64,000 nt of DNA from Mesorhizobium australicum WSM2073 (GTDB lineage: Bacteria > Pseudomonadota > Alphaproteobacteria > Rhizobiales > Rhizobiaceae), in assembly GCF_000230995.2 (NCBI RefSeq), contig NC_019973.1, forward strand, positions 3,052,001 to 3,116,000, read 5' to 3'. Under the pieces are notes generated by a model. That model was not told the origin of the DNA. It worked only from the letters and a program-made list of their open reading frames with translations, and did not search any database. The stretch's first letter is position 1, and every line of letters begins with the position of its first letter. Below are positions 1-8,762 of this stretch, one piece after another. The translations under genes were made by a program, and so were the position numbers.

Positions 1-43
1 TCCTGGAATTGCCCTAAATCGCACAAGCAGGAGGATCGTTGAA

Positions 44-445
44 ATGAAGCGTCGGACGACAGGTGCGATAACGGCATTGGCGGTTCTGGGATGTGCCGCC
101 TGGCCGGCGGCGGCGGAAAGCTATGGAAAGGTGGCGCTCTCCGGACAGGAGATCTATATTTTCAGGGATGCCAGCCTGAATGCCGACTGTTCCAGTGCCG
201 GCGCGAACGATGTCAGGATCGTCGCGGGCCCAAGCCACGGGAAGATCAGGCTCGTGCATGCCAAGCTCTATACCGGTTTCAGCAAATCGAACGAGCGCTG
301 GAAATGCAATGCCCACAAAGTGGACGGCATCAAGGGGTTTTACCGGTCGAACCCCGGATACAAGGGGCGCGACCAGGTCACGTTTTCGGTCCACACCTAT
401 ATGGGCAATGCCCATCAGACCGTCGTCAGCATCAACGTCGAATAG
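44..445 (+). CDS. Small secreted protein of unknown function
   Basis: This 133-residue protein starts with a clear Sec signal peptide: basic MKRR, a hydrophobic stretch, then an Ala-x-Ala cleavage region near residue 24. The mature part of about 108 residues is probably periplasmic. It has two cysteines (in NADCSS and ERWKCN) that could form a disulfide, and it ends in beta-like repeats (RDQVTFSV, TVVSINVE) suggesting a small beta-sandwich. A strong ribosome binding site (aggagg, 28-36) fixes the start. It converges on the pseudouridine synthase gene with an 18-bp gap. I do not recognise a named family. Confidence 0.8.
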   Translation: MKRRTTGAITALAVLGCAAWPAAAESYGKVALSGQEIYIFRDASLNADCSSAGANDVRIVAGPSHGKIRLVHAKLYTGFSKSNERWKCNAHKVDGIKGFYRSNPGYKGRDQVTFSVHTYMGNAHQTVVSINVE

Positions 446-462
446 TGGGCTTCGTCGCCCAC

Positions 463-1236
463 TCACTGCGCCAGCAGCGCCAGTTCCTCCGGCGTGAGGT
501 GCCGCGCGGCGCCCTTGGCGAGGTCGCCGAGGGGCAGGCGGCCGATGGCGACGCGGATCAGGCGCTTGACCTCGATGCCGTGAGCGGCGAGCAGGCGGCG
601 GATGTGGCGGTTCTTGCCTTCGTCGAGCACGATCTCCAGCCAGGCCGTGCGACCGCCGCTGCGCAGGAATTCGATCGAATTGGCCGCCAAGGCCTCGCCG
701 TCGATGGTGGCGCCCGCGCGGAGTTTGTCCAGCAGCGTTTCATCCGGCACCGTGGCGACCTGCACGTGATAGGTCTTGGGCAGATGCGAGGCCGGGTCCA
801 TCAGCCGGTTGGCGAAGCGTGTGTCGTTGGTCATCAGCAGCAGGCCTTCGCTGGCCTTGTCCAGCCGGCCGACCGGCGAAACGAAGGGCAGGTCGAGCCC
901 TTCGAGACAGGCATAGACGGTGTCGCGCTCGAGCGGGTCGTGGCGAGTGGTGACCAGCCCACGCGGCTTGTTCACCATCAGATAGACCTTGCGCTCGGCA
1001 ACCACCTCGACGCCATCGACGACGATCCTGTCGCGGTTCATGTCGACGCGCAGCGCGGCATCGCGCACCACCTTGCCGCCGACGCGCACGCGGCCTTGCG
1101 CGATCAGCGCCTCGCCCTGCGTGCGCGAGCACAGGCCGAGTTTTGAGAGCGCGCGGTTCAGGCTGACGCCGGGAGGGCCGGCGCTGCGTGGCTTGCCGGG
1201 TGGCGGCCTGCCGGGCGGTGGTGGTCGTGCTGCCAT
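463..1236 (-). CDS. 23S rRNA/16S rRNA pseudouridine synthase, RsuA/RluB family
   Basis: This enzyme converts a specific uridine in rRNA to pseudouridine. An N-terminal Pro/Gly-rich basic tail of about 20 residues is followed by an S4 RNA-binding domain (about residues 25-80, with LGLCSRTQGEALI). The RsuA-type catalytic domain follows, with the motif GRLDKASEGLLL carrying the catalytic Asp, then TYHVQV and the family C-terminal motif GKNRHIRRL. At 257 residues the length fits the single-substrate RluB/RluE/RsuA group; which uridine is modified cannot be told. The start at 1236 leaves a low-complexity tail and an internal start is possible. Confidence 0.93.
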   Translation of the reverse strand: MAARPPPPGRPPPGKPRSAGPPGVSLNRALSKLGLCSRTQGEALIAQGRVRVGGKVVRDAALRVDMNRDRIVVDGVEVVAERKVYLMVNKPRGLVTTRHDPLERDTVYACLEGLDLPFVSPVGRLDKASEGLLLMTNDTRFANRLMDPASHLPKTYHVQVATVPDETLLDKLRAGATIDGEALAANSIEFLRSGGRTAWLEIVLDEGKNRHIRRLLAAHGIEVKRLIRVAIGRLPLGDLAKGAARHLTPEELALLAQ

Positions 1237-1377
1237 GCTGCTTGGGTCGATCCGTGGTATAGGACAGATGCCATGGGCAGCGTCAGCTTAGCAAGCTGCC
1301 GCCGAGGCCGCATCGAGGCCCCCGGCGGCAAGCGGCCAAACAGCAATGGTATATCCGGCAAGGGGCCTTTCGACGCG

Positions 1378-2262
1378 TCACGCAGCCTGCTCGGTCTCGC
1401 CTGCTATGCCGTTCAAGACCTGGACGGCATCCGCCGGCAGCTTAAGCTCGGCCGCCGCCAGGTTCTCCCTGAGATGCCCGACCGACGAGGTGCCGGGGAT
1501 AAGCAGGATGTTGGGCGAGCGCTGCAACAGCCAGGCGAGCGCCACCTGCATGGGGGTAGCGCCGAGCTTTTGCGCGACGTCGGCAAGCGTGCTCGACTGC
1601 AGCGGCGTGAAGCCGCCGAGCGGGAAGAACGGCACATAGGCGATGCCGTCGGCGGCAAGCTCGTCGATCAGCGCGTCATCCTGGCGATGCGCGATGTTGT
1701 ATTGGTTCTGCACGCAGACGATGTCGGCCATGCCGCGTCCCTGCGCGATCTGCTTGCGGGTGACGTTGCTCAGGCCGATATGGCGCACAAGTCCTTGGCG
1801 TTGCAGTTCGGCGAGCGTGTCGAGTTGCGGCTCGAGCGAGCCTTCGGTGGGCCCGTGGATGCCATGCATCGAGCGCAGGTTCACGACCTCGATCGCATCC
1901 ACCCCGAGATTGCGCAGGTTGTCATGCACGGCCTGCGTCAGCTCCTGCGGTGACATCGCCGGGATCCACGAAGCATCCGCGCCGCGCCGCGCACTGATCT
2001 TGGTGACGATGGTGAGGTCCGCGGGATAGGGGTGCAGCGCCTCGCGGATGATCTGGTTGGTAACGTGCGGACCATAGAAATCCGATGTGTCGATATGGTC
2101 GACGCCGCTGACAACGGCCTCGCGCAGCACGGCTATCGCCGCGTCGCGGTCCTTCGGCGGGCCGAAGACGCCGGGTCCGGCCAGTTGCATGGCGCCATAG
2201 CCCAGGCGCTTCACGGTGCGGTCGCCGAGCTTGAAAGTTCCGGCCTTGCTGATGTCGGTCAT
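1378..2262 (-). CDS. Aldo/keto reductase
   Basis: NADPH-dependent oxidoreductase of the AKR superfamily, 294 residues. Visible are the N-terminal strand with LGYGAMQLAGPGVFG, the catalytic Asp-Tyr region VDHIDTSDFYGP, the Lys in IVTKIS, a sequence resembling the family's IGLSN motif (RHIGLSN) and the C-terminal cofactor loop LLIPGTSSVGHLREN. The start at 2262 (MTDISK) is preferred over a longer reading because AAGGAG lies 7-12 bases upstream; the longer reading would run into the divergent gene. The neighbour is a divergently transcribed LysR regulator, a common arrangement for a regulator and its target. The substrate is unknown. Confidence 0.93.
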   Translation of the reverse strand: MTDISKAGTFKLGDRTVKRLGYGAMQLAGPGVFGPPKDRDAAIAVLREAVVSGVDHIDTSDFYGPHVTNQIIREALHPYPADLTIVTKISARRGADASWIPAMSPQELTQAVHDNLRNLGVDAIEVVNLRSMHGIHGPTEGSLEPQLDTLAELQRQGLVRHIGLSNVTRKQIAQGRGMADIVCVQNQYNIAHRQDDALIDELAADGIAYVPFFPLGGFTPLQSSTLADVAQKLGATPMQVALAWLLQRSPNILLIPGTSSVGHLRENLAAAELKLPADAVQVLNGIAGETEQAA

Positions 2263-2357
2263 GGGTCTCGATCTCCTTTGGATCGGCTCGATATAGACAG
2301 TCCCCGCCCGCGCGATAATATGGCGCAATCGGCACAGGCTGTGCGGAAAGGTGAACA

Positions 2358-3260
2358 ATGGCATCGGATCTGGGTGACCTCCAGGCATTCATGGCGGTGG
2401 CGCGCGCCGGCGGGTTTCGGCAGGCGGCGCGGACGACCGGCTTCAGCGCCTCCAGCCTGAGCGAGACGGTGCGACGGCTGGAGAGCGGGCTCGGCGTGCG
2501 GCTCCTCAACCGCACCACGCGCAGCGTCGCGCCCACCGAAGCCGGCGCGCGCCTGCTGGAGCGGCTCGGTCCGGCGCTCGGCGAGGTCGAGGCCGCGCTC
2601 GACGTGGTCAACGGGTTTCGCGGCCGTCCGGCCGGCACGCTACGGCTCAACGTGCCGGTGGTGGCGGCGAAACTGGTGCTGCCGCGCCTTCTGCCGCCCT
2701 TCCTCGCGGCCTATCCCGACATCCGCGTCGAAGTGACCGCCGAGGACAGTTTCGTCGACATACTGGCGAGCGGCTGCGATGCCGGCATCCGCTATGACGA
2801 ACGGCTGGAGCAGGACATGATCGCGGTGCCGATCGGCCCGCGGCGGCAGCGCTTCGCCACCGCCGCCGCACCGGCCTATCTCGATCGGCGCGGCCGGCCC
2901 GGCCATCCACGCGACCTGCTCGATCACGCCTGCCTGCGCGGCCGCTTCGCCAGCGGCTCCATGCCGCCCTGGGACTTCGAACGCAACGGCGAGACGGTGA
3001 GCGTCGACCCGACCGGCCCGCTGCTGGTCAGCACCGGCACGGCGATGGACCTCGCTGTCAGCGTGGCGGTCGACGGCGGCGGTATCGTCTCATTGTTCGA
3101 GGACTGGCTGCGCCCCTATTTCGACGATGGCAGGCTCGAGCCCGTGCTGGAGCCTTGGTGGCAGGAATTCTCGGGTCCGTTCCTTTACTACCCCGGCCGC
3201 CGCCTGACGCCAGCGCCGCTGCGGGCATTCATCGATTTTGTCGACGGGATGCGGTGGTGA
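2358..3260 (+). CDS. LysR family transcriptional regulator
   Basis: 300 residues. The N-terminal winged helix-turn-helix reads DLQAFMAVARAGGFRQAART..., with the canonical LysR hinge LGVRLLNRTTRSVAPTEAG near residues 50-68. A periplasmic-binding-protein-like effector domain follows (VVAAKLVLPRLLPPFLAAYPDIRVEV onward). A good ribosome binding site (aaaggtg) precedes the start at 2358. It is divergent from the aldo/keto reductase across a 95-bp promoter region, so it probably regulates that gene; the inducer is unknown. Confidence 0.94.
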   Translation: MASDLGDLQAFMAVARAGGFRQAARTTGFSASSLSETVRRLESGLGVRLLNRTTRSVAPTEAGARLLERLGPALGEVEAALDVVNGFRGRPAGTLRLNVPVVAAKLVLPRLLPPFLAAYPDIRVEVTAEDSFVDILASGCDAGIRYDERLEQDMIAVPIGPRRQRFATAAAPAYLDRRGRPGHPRDLLDHACLRGRFASGSMPPWDFERNGETVSVDPTGPLLVSTGTAMDLAVSVAVDGGGIVSLFEDWLRPYFDDGRLEPVLEPWWQEFSGPFLYYPGRRLTPAPLRAFIDFVDGMRW

Positions 3261-3381
3261 GGGGGGGCGCGACGGCCTGGCTCCTTCGACCAAAGGCAAT
3301 CCCTGATGTAACACTTTGTTGTCATTGAGGGTCTATCGAGGAGGCGGTACGGCGAAAGCCCGGTAACAGGAAAGGCGCCCA

Positions 3382-5298
3382 ATGGGTTCGCCCTGGTCCG
3401 AATTGCTGGCCAATCTGGCGGTCGTGGCGATGTTCGTGTCGGTCTGGATCCACACCCATGTGTGGCTGGACCGCTGGGCGCCCGCCGTAAAGGCGGCGAC
3501 CTTCGGCCTGCTGATGGGCGCCGGAGCCATCATCCTGATGCTCACACCAATGCAGCTGCAGCCTGGCGTGCTCGCCGATCTCAGGGCGACGATGATTGCC
3601 GTTGCCGGCTTCTTCGGCGGTCCCGTCGCCGGCGTCGTCGCCGGGGTTATGGCCGGTGCGTTCCGGACTTTTGAGGGTGGCATCGGCGCCTTCGCCGGCG
3701 CGGTGGGGATCGCGGCCGCCATGCTGGTCGGTGTTGCCGGAAACCTTGCCCTTAGGGGCCGCCGGCCCACCATGGTCGACATCATGACCCTCGGCGCGGC
3801 GGCAGCGGCGGCGTCGCTGCTTGGCCTCAGCGTCCTGCCGCGGGATGTGCTGCAAACAGTCCTGCCGAAGGTTGCGCTGCCTTCCTCCCTGCTCATCTTC
3901 GTCTCGGTGGTGCTGTCGGGGCTTACGCTTTACCAGGAGCGGCGGCGCCTCGAGGCGCTGCAGTCGCGGCGCATCTACAAGGCCGTGGTGGAGACGCTGC
4001 CGGATTGCCTGAACGTCAAGGACCTCGACGGGCGGTTCATCGCGGCCAATCCGGCAACGGCCGAACTGATGCAGGCGCCAGACGCCAAGGCGCTGATCGG
4101 CAAGACGGACTTCGACTTCTATCCGCGCGAGACGGCGAAAGGTTTCCGCGAGGACGAGCTTGCCGTGCTGGCGTCGGGCGTCTCGTCCACCATCGAACAG
4201 CACCTTCACCACGAGGATGGAACCGAAGGCTGGCTGGCGACCTTGAAGGCGCCCTTTCGCGACAGGAGCGGGGCCGTCGTCGGCCTGATCACGCACAATC
4301 GCGACATCACGGCGCGCAAGCAGCTCGAGACCGAGCTGGCGGAAAGTCGGGTCCGGCTCGGAGACGCCTTGACACACATGGCCGACGGTCTGGTGATGTT
4401 CGACCCGGACGGCAGGCTGGTGCTGTGCAACGACCAGTATCGCGCCATGTTTCCTAAGACGGCTGAGATGAGGGTGCCCGGCGCCGACTATCGCGACATC
4501 CTGCGCGCCTCGGCGGCGCGCGGCGAGGGGACCACACCGCCAGACGCGGTCGAGGGCTGGATCGACGGCATCATGGCCTCGCAGAAGCTTGTCAGCCACC
4601 GCCAGGTCCGGCTCGCCGACGGCCGCTGGCTCGACGTACGCACCCGGCCGACAGGCGACGGCGGCAGCCTCAGCGTGTTTTCCGACATCACCGAGGCCAA
4701 GCAGGTCGAGGCCGAACTGCTGGCCGTCAACGAGAAGCTGAACCTTCTGGCGCACCGCGACGGGCTGACCGAACTGTGGACGCGCCGCGCCTTCGATGAA
4801 GCGCTGGCGCGCGAATTCTCGCGCGCCAGGCGCAATGCGGCGCCGCTCAGCCTGGTGATCATCGATGTCGACTGGTTTAAGCGGTTCAACGACCATTACG
4901 GCCATCCGGCGGGCGATGATTGCCTGCGCGCCGTGAGCCGCTGCATCCAGGCGACTGCCCGCCGTCCGGCCGACGCGGCGGCCCGCTACGGCGGCGAGGA
5001 GTTCGCGCTCATCCTGCCGGAGACCGACGCCCGGGGCGCCTTCGTCATCGCCGAGACCCTCAGGAGCAAGGTGCGCGAGCTTGCCATGGCGCATGCCGGC
5101 AGCGAAAAGGGTATCGTCACGGTCAGCATTGGGGTGAGCACCCTCGATGCGGACGGCGCCGCGATGGAGATTGCCGATCTTCTGAGACGCGCCGACGAGG
5201 CGCTTTACGGCGCCAAGGCCGCCGGGCGGGACCGGGTGCATGGCTGGCGCCCGCATCTCAGCGACCAACGCTCGACCGGTTCCCGGCGCAAGATATGA
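3382..5298 (+). CDS. Membrane diguanylate cyclase: 5TM-LYT sensor, two PAS domains, GGDEF
   Basis: Predicted to make cyclic di-GMP from two GTP at the inner membrane. Residues 1-190 hold several hydrophobic segments with the 5TMR-LYT signature (Gly-rich FFGGPVAGVVAGVMAGAFR). PAS domain 1 is about residues 205-320 (AVVETLPDCLNVKDLDGRF) and PAS domain 2 about 335-450 (MADGLVMFDPDGRLVLCNDQY). The GGDEF domain is about 465-630, with an intact active site YGGEEFALILPE starting near residue 536 and an RPAD sequence five residues before GGEEF that fits the RxxD product-inhibition site. No EAL domain is present, so synthesis only. Start supported by AGGAAAGG. A c-di-GMP source suits a window rich in exopolysaccharide genes, but the link is inferred. 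Confidence 0.94.
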   Translation: MGSPWSELLANLAVVAMFVSVWIHTHVWLDRWAPAVKAATFGLLMGAGAIILMLTPMQLQPGVLADLRATMIAVAGFFGGPVAGVVAGVMAGAFRTFEGGIGAFAGAVGIAAAMLVGVAGNLALRGRRPTMVDIMTLGAAAAAASLLGLSVLPRDVLQTVLPKVALPSSLLIFVSVVLSGLTLYQERRRLEALQSRRIYKAVVETLPDCLNVKDLDGRFIAANPATAELMQAPDAKALIGKTDFDFYPRETAKGFREDELAVLASGVSSTIEQHLHHEDGTEGWLATLKAPFRDRSGAVVGLITHNRDITARKQLETELAESRVRLGDALTHMADGLVMFDPDGRLVLCNDQYRAMFPKTAEMRVPGADYRDILRASAARGEGTTPPDAVEGWIDGIMASQKLVSHRQVRLADGRWLDVRTRPTGDGGSLSVFSDITEAKQVEAELLAVNEKLNLLAHRDGLTELWTRRAFDEALAREFSRARRNAAPLSLVIIDVDWFKRFNDHYGHPAGDDCLRAVSRCIQATARRPADAAARYGGEEFALILPETDARGAFVIAETLRSKVRELAMAHAGSEKGIVTVSIGVSTLDADGAAMEIADLLRRADEALYGAKAAGRDRVHGWRPHLSDQRSTGSRRKI

Positions 5299-5397
5299 GA
5301 CTTGCAAGGCCACTGCCGGTGGATTTGGATCAAGGCTGAGCTTGCGATTGCCTGAACGAGGGTCCGGGCGGGAAGCTCTCTCGGTGGCGCGTAAGCT

Positions 5398-5619
5398 TCA
5401 GCCGGAGTGAACTGAATCCGTGCTGGCGCGATCGAGCTTCACAAGACGAGCCTTCGCTTCGCCGACGCGTTGTTGCGCGGATCTTATCCTGTCACAAAGC
5501 CGCAGATTGATACCGACGCCACAGTCTTCGTCCAGCATCGCGTTTGCGCGTTCAAGGGCGAGTTCCGCCCGGTTAAGTCGCTGCCTCGCCCTGGCAAGTT
5601 CCAAGGTCAAAAGTTCCAT
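5398..5619 (-). CDS. Small helical protein of unknown function
   Basis: A 73-residue predicted cytoplasmic protein made almost wholly of heptad-like helices (LELARARQRLNRAELALERA, then RIRSAQQRVGEAKARLVKL), probably a short helical hairpin or coiled coil. The start at 5619 has GGAAG a few bases upstream. No family recognised. It lies alone between the diguanylate cyclase and a zinc-ribbon gene. A shadow reading frame cannot be ruled out, but the regular Leu/Ala/Glu/Arg pattern argues for coding. Confidence 0.55.
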   Translation of the reverse strand: MELLTLELARARQRLNRAELALERANAMLDEDCGVGINLRLCDRIRSAQQRVGEAKARLVKLDRASTDSVHSG

Positions 5620-5900
5620 TGCTGCTTCCGTGGTTTGCGGTCCCTTCCATTGGGAAACCGCTGCCGGGTGGTTTGGTTCCGGGCCGTTCGTGAAGCAGTA
5701 TTCGCTGCCGGGGTCAGGCGTCTGCCTGGAGATGCCGCGGCCGCCGCGCTTCCAGGATTGGGCTGGTGATTGGCAGTCATGTCTTTGTTTATTGACCCCG
5801 CCAATGGCTGGCGTAACTTGTCAAAGGCCGTCCGCGACGCGAAGACACGTGGGCGCTTGGGAGCGATCATCCTGCTTCCACCCAAATCCAGGAGGAAGCT

Positions 5901-6140
5901 GTGCGCAGGCTACTACAGACGCGCCCTGGCGAATATCTCGATCACCGATTGGAGTGCCCCTTTTGCGGCACCATCCGCCTGCAAATCCCGGCCGATGCGA
6001 CACCATCGACGCGGATCAGTTGCGCCGAGTGCGGCAGATATCTTGGTATCTGGGATGAGCTGCAGACCGACTTCGAGCAACAAGGCGGGAACGATGGCGT
6101 GTTCCGTCTCGACAAAGGGCGCATCCAGAAGCTCGACTAG
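5901..6140 (+). CDS. Small zinc-ribbon protein
   Basis: 79 residues with two Cys-x2-Cys knuckles (ECPFCGT near residue 19 and SCAECGR near residue 40) spaced like a single zinc ribbon. Probably a small cytoplasmic nucleic-acid- or protein-binding protein. The GTG start is chosen because a near-perfect ribosome binding site, GGAGGAAG, ends two bases before it. The C-terminal half is acidic and Gln-rich. I cannot name a family. Confidence 0.75.
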   Translation: MRRLLQTRPGEYLDHRLECPFCGTIRLQIPADATPSTRISCAECGRYLGIWDELQTDFEQQGGNDGVFRLDKGRIQKLD

Positions 6141-6201
6141 GCTTGCCGCGAGCAGCGCTCGATAGCGCCGGCTAGGGTCGGCTCACCATCGCCGATGCCC
6201 A

Positions 6202-6429
6202 TCAGGACGGCCTTGGATGGGCAAGGCCGGTGTCGAAGGTGCCTGGCAACACAGGTGGGCCACTGCGGCTGGTCGAGGCTGTCGCCATCGCGTCAACCGG
6301 CACGATGATGATCATGCGGGCATGCTGCTCCGGCCACAATGGCTTTCCGAAAAGGAAGAATGTGCTGGCGAGAAAACAGACCAGCAAGAGGATGGCCAAG
6401 GTGTTGGCGATGATCTCACCAAGCTGCAT
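6202..6429 (-). CDS. Small single-pass membrane protein
   Basis: A predicted 75-residue inner-membrane protein. Residues 8-28 form one strong transmembrane helix (ANTLAILLLVCFLASTFFLF), followed by a short hydrophobic stretch (MIIIVPVDAM) and a polar tail. The start at 6429 (MQLGEI) has GGAGAAG five bases upstream and is preferred to the longer reading at 6447. Function unknown. Confidence 0.6.
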   Translation of the reverse strand: MQLGEIIANTLAILLLVCFLASTFFLFGKPLWPEQHARMIIIVPVDAMATASTSRSGPPVLPGTFDTGLAHPRPS

Positions 6430-6606
6430 TGCTCTTCTCCAATTCACGCGTCCCTCTCGGCAACGAGCGCCAGCAAACTATGTTCAATGTTTGGGACCAA
6501 TGCGCCTGGTTCGCAGGACTTCAGTCCGAGTTGCGGGTCGAGCGATAAACGCACAACCTGCCTTTGCACCGGCCCGAGCCTCCGCCAAGTGTGGCAGCCG
6601 GAGCAT

Positions 6607-6657
6607 AGCCCGGCCTGCTCGCAACGTGCCGAGCCCTCCGCCAAAGCAGGCCGGGCT
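6607..6657. repeat. 13-bp perfect inverted repeat with 25-nt loop
   Basis: Arms at 6607-6619 (agcccggcctgct) and 6645-6657 (agcaggccgggct) are exact reverse complements. The + side is followed by a pyrimidine run (cctttct), so it could act as a weak terminator. No + strand gene ends just upstream, so its role is unclear. Confidence 0.6.
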
Positions 6658-6821
6658 CCTTTCTGAAAGGGTCACAAACGGACCGCGATTTCCACGGGCA
6701 GCGGTGAGCGCTGGTTGCGCAGCGAGGGCAAGGCCCGATCAGCGGGGTGGCGGAAAGCGCGCCGGTACCGTCCGCCTTGCTCCACGGCGACAAAGGCGCG
6801 ATTCTCCTCCCTTTGGCGGCT

Positions 6822-6851
6822 AGCATGGTCAGATCGGGCCAGCATGGTCAG
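6822..6851 (+). repeat. 11-bp direct repeat, 19-bp period
   Basis: agcatggtcag occurs at 6822-6832 and again at 6841-6851, separated by 8 bp. The spacing is about two helical turns, which would suit paired protein binding sites. It lies about 190 bp beyond the start of the small membrane gene at 6931-7038. Confidence 0.5.
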
Positions 6852-6930
6852 GTTGGGATTGTATGGGCGGATCTGTTGTCCCATGGCCTCAACTCGACCC
6901 CACGATTGGCGATAAAGGCAGCAAGGGCTG

Positions 6931-7038
6931 CTACCAGTTCAAAGTAAGGCTGACGAGCAGGACGGCGATCAAGGCCGACAACGGGACCGCCATCACCAGC
7001 GCCGCCTCCATAAGGCGGGTTTCCTTGTCGCTGAACAT
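6931..7038 (-). CDS. 35-residue single-pass membrane protein
   Basis: A very small gene encoding a polar N-terminus (MFSDKETRLMEAA), one transmembrane helix (about residues 13-32) and a short end (TLNW). A strong ribosome binding site (gaggagg) lies five bases before the ATG at 7038. Composition and topology are typical of tiny regulatory or stress-associated membrane proteins. No family recognised. It is probably transcribed from a promoter near the 14-bp inverted repeat at 7074-7112. Confidence 0.65.
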   Translation of the reverse strand: MFSDKETRLMEAALVMAVPLSALIAVLLVSLTLNW

Positions 7039-7073
7039 CAAACCTCCTCACTTATCGGCTGACGCCGAGGGTT

Positions 7074-7112
7074 TAGGGTTCGCTCACCGCCTGAAGCAGT
7101 GAGCGAACCCTA
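7074..7112. repeat. 14-bp perfect inverted repeat
   Basis: Arms 7074-7087 (tagggttcgctcac) and 7099-7112 (gtgagcgaacccta) pair without mismatch around an 11-nt loop. It begins 36 bp upstream of the 35-residue membrane protein gene. With no T-run on either side it is more likely an operator or an RNA structure in the leader than a terminator. Confidence 0.65.
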
Positions 7113-7390
7113 TTGGCGCAGGAAGGGACGTAGCTGCGCCAATTCGCAAAAACACACCCGCAGTGCCCGACATCGGTCGGATTACTGCGATGAACTTGCA
7201 GCGAACAACGAGCGTGAAAGACGGCCGTTCCCGGCGGCGGCGCCGGCAGGACTATTGCGTTTTTCGATGGGACCTAAGTCCGGTGCTGGCCGGACCGAAG
7301 CCCAAGCCGGGAACATTCAATCATGCCTGAAGTTCGATCCGGCAGCGCGGTGACAATGTTGTGCTGTGCAGGTTTCAGATGGAGGTACTC

Positions 7391-7687
7391 ATGAAAAAAG
7401 ATCTTGCCGCCGTAGCCGCCGTTCTCTTGCTCGCAGGTGTCGGCGCAGCCGCTGCCGAGGACGTCGTCATCCAGCCCGAGCAGGAAACAGTGATCAAGGA
7501 GTATGTGCATAAGCAGCCGCTGGCTTCGGTCAAGGTTCCCGGCGTGGAACTCAACGTCGGCACGGCCTTGCCCGATACCGTCGAGCTTCACGAAGTCCCC
7601 AACGTCAAGTATCGCTACACCGTCGTCGACGACCGGACCGTGATCGTGGATCCAAGCACCCGCAAGATCGTCAAGATCATCCAGTAG
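7391..7687 (+). CDS. DUF1236 periplasmic protein, copy 1
   Basis: 98 residues with a Sec signal peptide (MKKDLAAVAAVLLLAGVGAAAA). The mature part matches DUF1236, with LPDTVELHEVPNVKYRYTVV then TVIVDPSTRKIVKII. Such proteins are common, poorly understood periplasmic proteins of rhizobia. The start at 7391 is set by GGAGG ten bases upstream. It is closely similar to the protein at 60717-61016, sharing QPEQETV, PLASV, GVEL and EVPNVKYR at the same spacing, so the two are paralogues. Confidence 0.88.
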   Translation: MKKDLAAVAAVLLLAGVGAAAAEDVVIQPEQETVIKEYVHKQPLASVKVPGVELNVGTALPDTVELHEVPNVKYRYTVVDDRTVIVDPSTRKIVKIIQ

Positions 7688-7694
7688 CGGCGCC

Positions 7695-7722
7695 TGGCCC
7701 GCTGCCGGCTGGCGGCGGGCCA
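7695..7722 (+). terminator. GC-rich hairpin after DUF1236 gene
   Basis: An 8-bp stem (tggcccgc, 7695-7702, with gcgggcca, 7715-7722) begins 7 bp after the stop codon. No U-run follows, so termination would be weak or Rho-assisted. Confidence 0.4.
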
Positions 7723-7823
7723 CCGTGCAAATGCGTTGCCTGACAATCAGATTTGCGTGGGTGGATGCCGACCTTGCGCAAGCTGAACGGGTGTGCGAAC
7801 GCCGCCTTGAATGGGATCCAGAG

Positions 7824-8684
7824 TCAACGCGACAGGTCCAGCTCTCGCTCCTTGTGCCGCCGGGCGAGATCGCGGATCCGGTCGGCGACCTTGCTGTCCA
7901 CCGGGTTGTAGACGGTCAGGCTCAGATCCGGCCGGCCATCCACCGCGAAAGCCGAATATTCGAGTTCAATGTCGCCGAGTTCGGGATGCTTCAGGCGCTT
8001 TGTCCCGTCGCCATGGCTGAGCACGTCGTTTTCCCGCCACAGCGCGTCGAATTCCGGGCTGGCGCTGCAAAGCTCCTCCACCAGTTGGGCGACCTCTGAC
8101 ACCGCGCCGGCGCGCGCCGCATCGGCCCGGAACGCGCCGACCACGAAACGGGCGAGGTTCTCCCAATCGTGCTGCTTGGCGCGGATGGTGGGGCTCAGGA
8201 ACATAAACCGCAGGATGTTGCGCTGGCCAGCGGGCAAGGTGCTGTAATCGGTCATCACGACTTGCGCGGCGCGGTTCCAGGCGACGACATCCCAGGTCGC
8301 CGTCTTGATCAGGGCCGGGCTTGCCTCGAGCGTGTCGATAAGGCGCTGCAGCCTGGGGCTGACGCCGTCGGCGCCGATGTAGCGGACCTCGGGCGGGCGC
8401 CCGAGCCCCAGCATGAAAAGATGTTCGCGCTCGGCCTCGGTCAGCAGCAGGCCCTTGGCGATCCGGTTCAGCACGTCGGCCGAAGGTGCGCCGCCGCGTC
8501 CCTGTTCCAGCCATGTGTACCAGGTCGGGCTGATGTTGGCGCGTTGCGCGACCTCTTCCCGGCGCAGTCCCGGCGTGCGCCTGCGCCCGGAAAAGCCGAA
8601 CGATGAGGGGTCGAGCCGGGTGCGTCTGTCTTTCAGGAATGCCGCGAGCGAACCGGCGGAAGTGTTGGACATCCTGTTAGCCAT
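7824..8684 (-). CDS. XRE-type regulator with MmyB-like ligand domain
   Basis: 286 residues. The N-terminal helix-turn-helix (about residues 10-80) has the hallmark RRTPGLRREEVAQRANISPTWYTWLEQGR. The C-terminal domain (about 105-280) is of the MmyB-like ligand-binding type (TWDVVAWNRAAQVVMTDYS, then NILRFMFLSP). These proteins often control a neighbouring oxidoreductase; here the divergent gene at 8763 encodes an NAD-dependent epimerase/reductase across a 78-bp AT-rich promoter region. An alternative start is Met-5 at 8672. Confidence 0.92.
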   Translation of the reverse strand: MANRMSNTSAGSLAAFLKDRRTRLDPSSFGFSGRRRTPGLRREEVAQRANISPTWYTWLEQGRGGAPSADVLNRIAKGLLLTEAEREHLFMLGLGRPPEVRYIGADGVSPRLQRLIDTLEASPALIKTATWDVVAWNRAAQVVMTDYSTLPAGQRNILRFMFLSPTIRAKQHDWENLARFVVGAFRADAARAGAVSEVAQLVEELCSASPEFDALWRENDVLSHGDGTKRLKHPELGDIELEYSAFAVDGRPDLSLTVYNPVDSKVADRIRDLARRHKERELDLSR

Positions 8685-8762
8685 TATACCATGATAAGAT
8701 CACTACTTTAATGGAATAATAGAGCAGCGATAGTACGCAGGCAACTGTGCAGGAGATTTTGC

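Larger units (their letters stand above)
6430..6930. other. Gap of about 500 bp with repeats but no convincing gene
   Basis: Several overlapping open frames exist on both strands, but none has a good ribosome binding site plus protein-like composition. The stretch holds a 13-bp inverted repeat (6607-6657) and an 11-bp direct repeat (6822-6851), listed separately. It may be regulatory or decayed DNA. Confidence 0.5.

Noticed and set aside
3322..5313. 663-residue minus-strand open frame
   Set aside because: It is exactly antisense to the diguanylate cyclase, whose PAS and GGDEF motifs are unmistakable; GC-rich third positions keep the opposite frame open.
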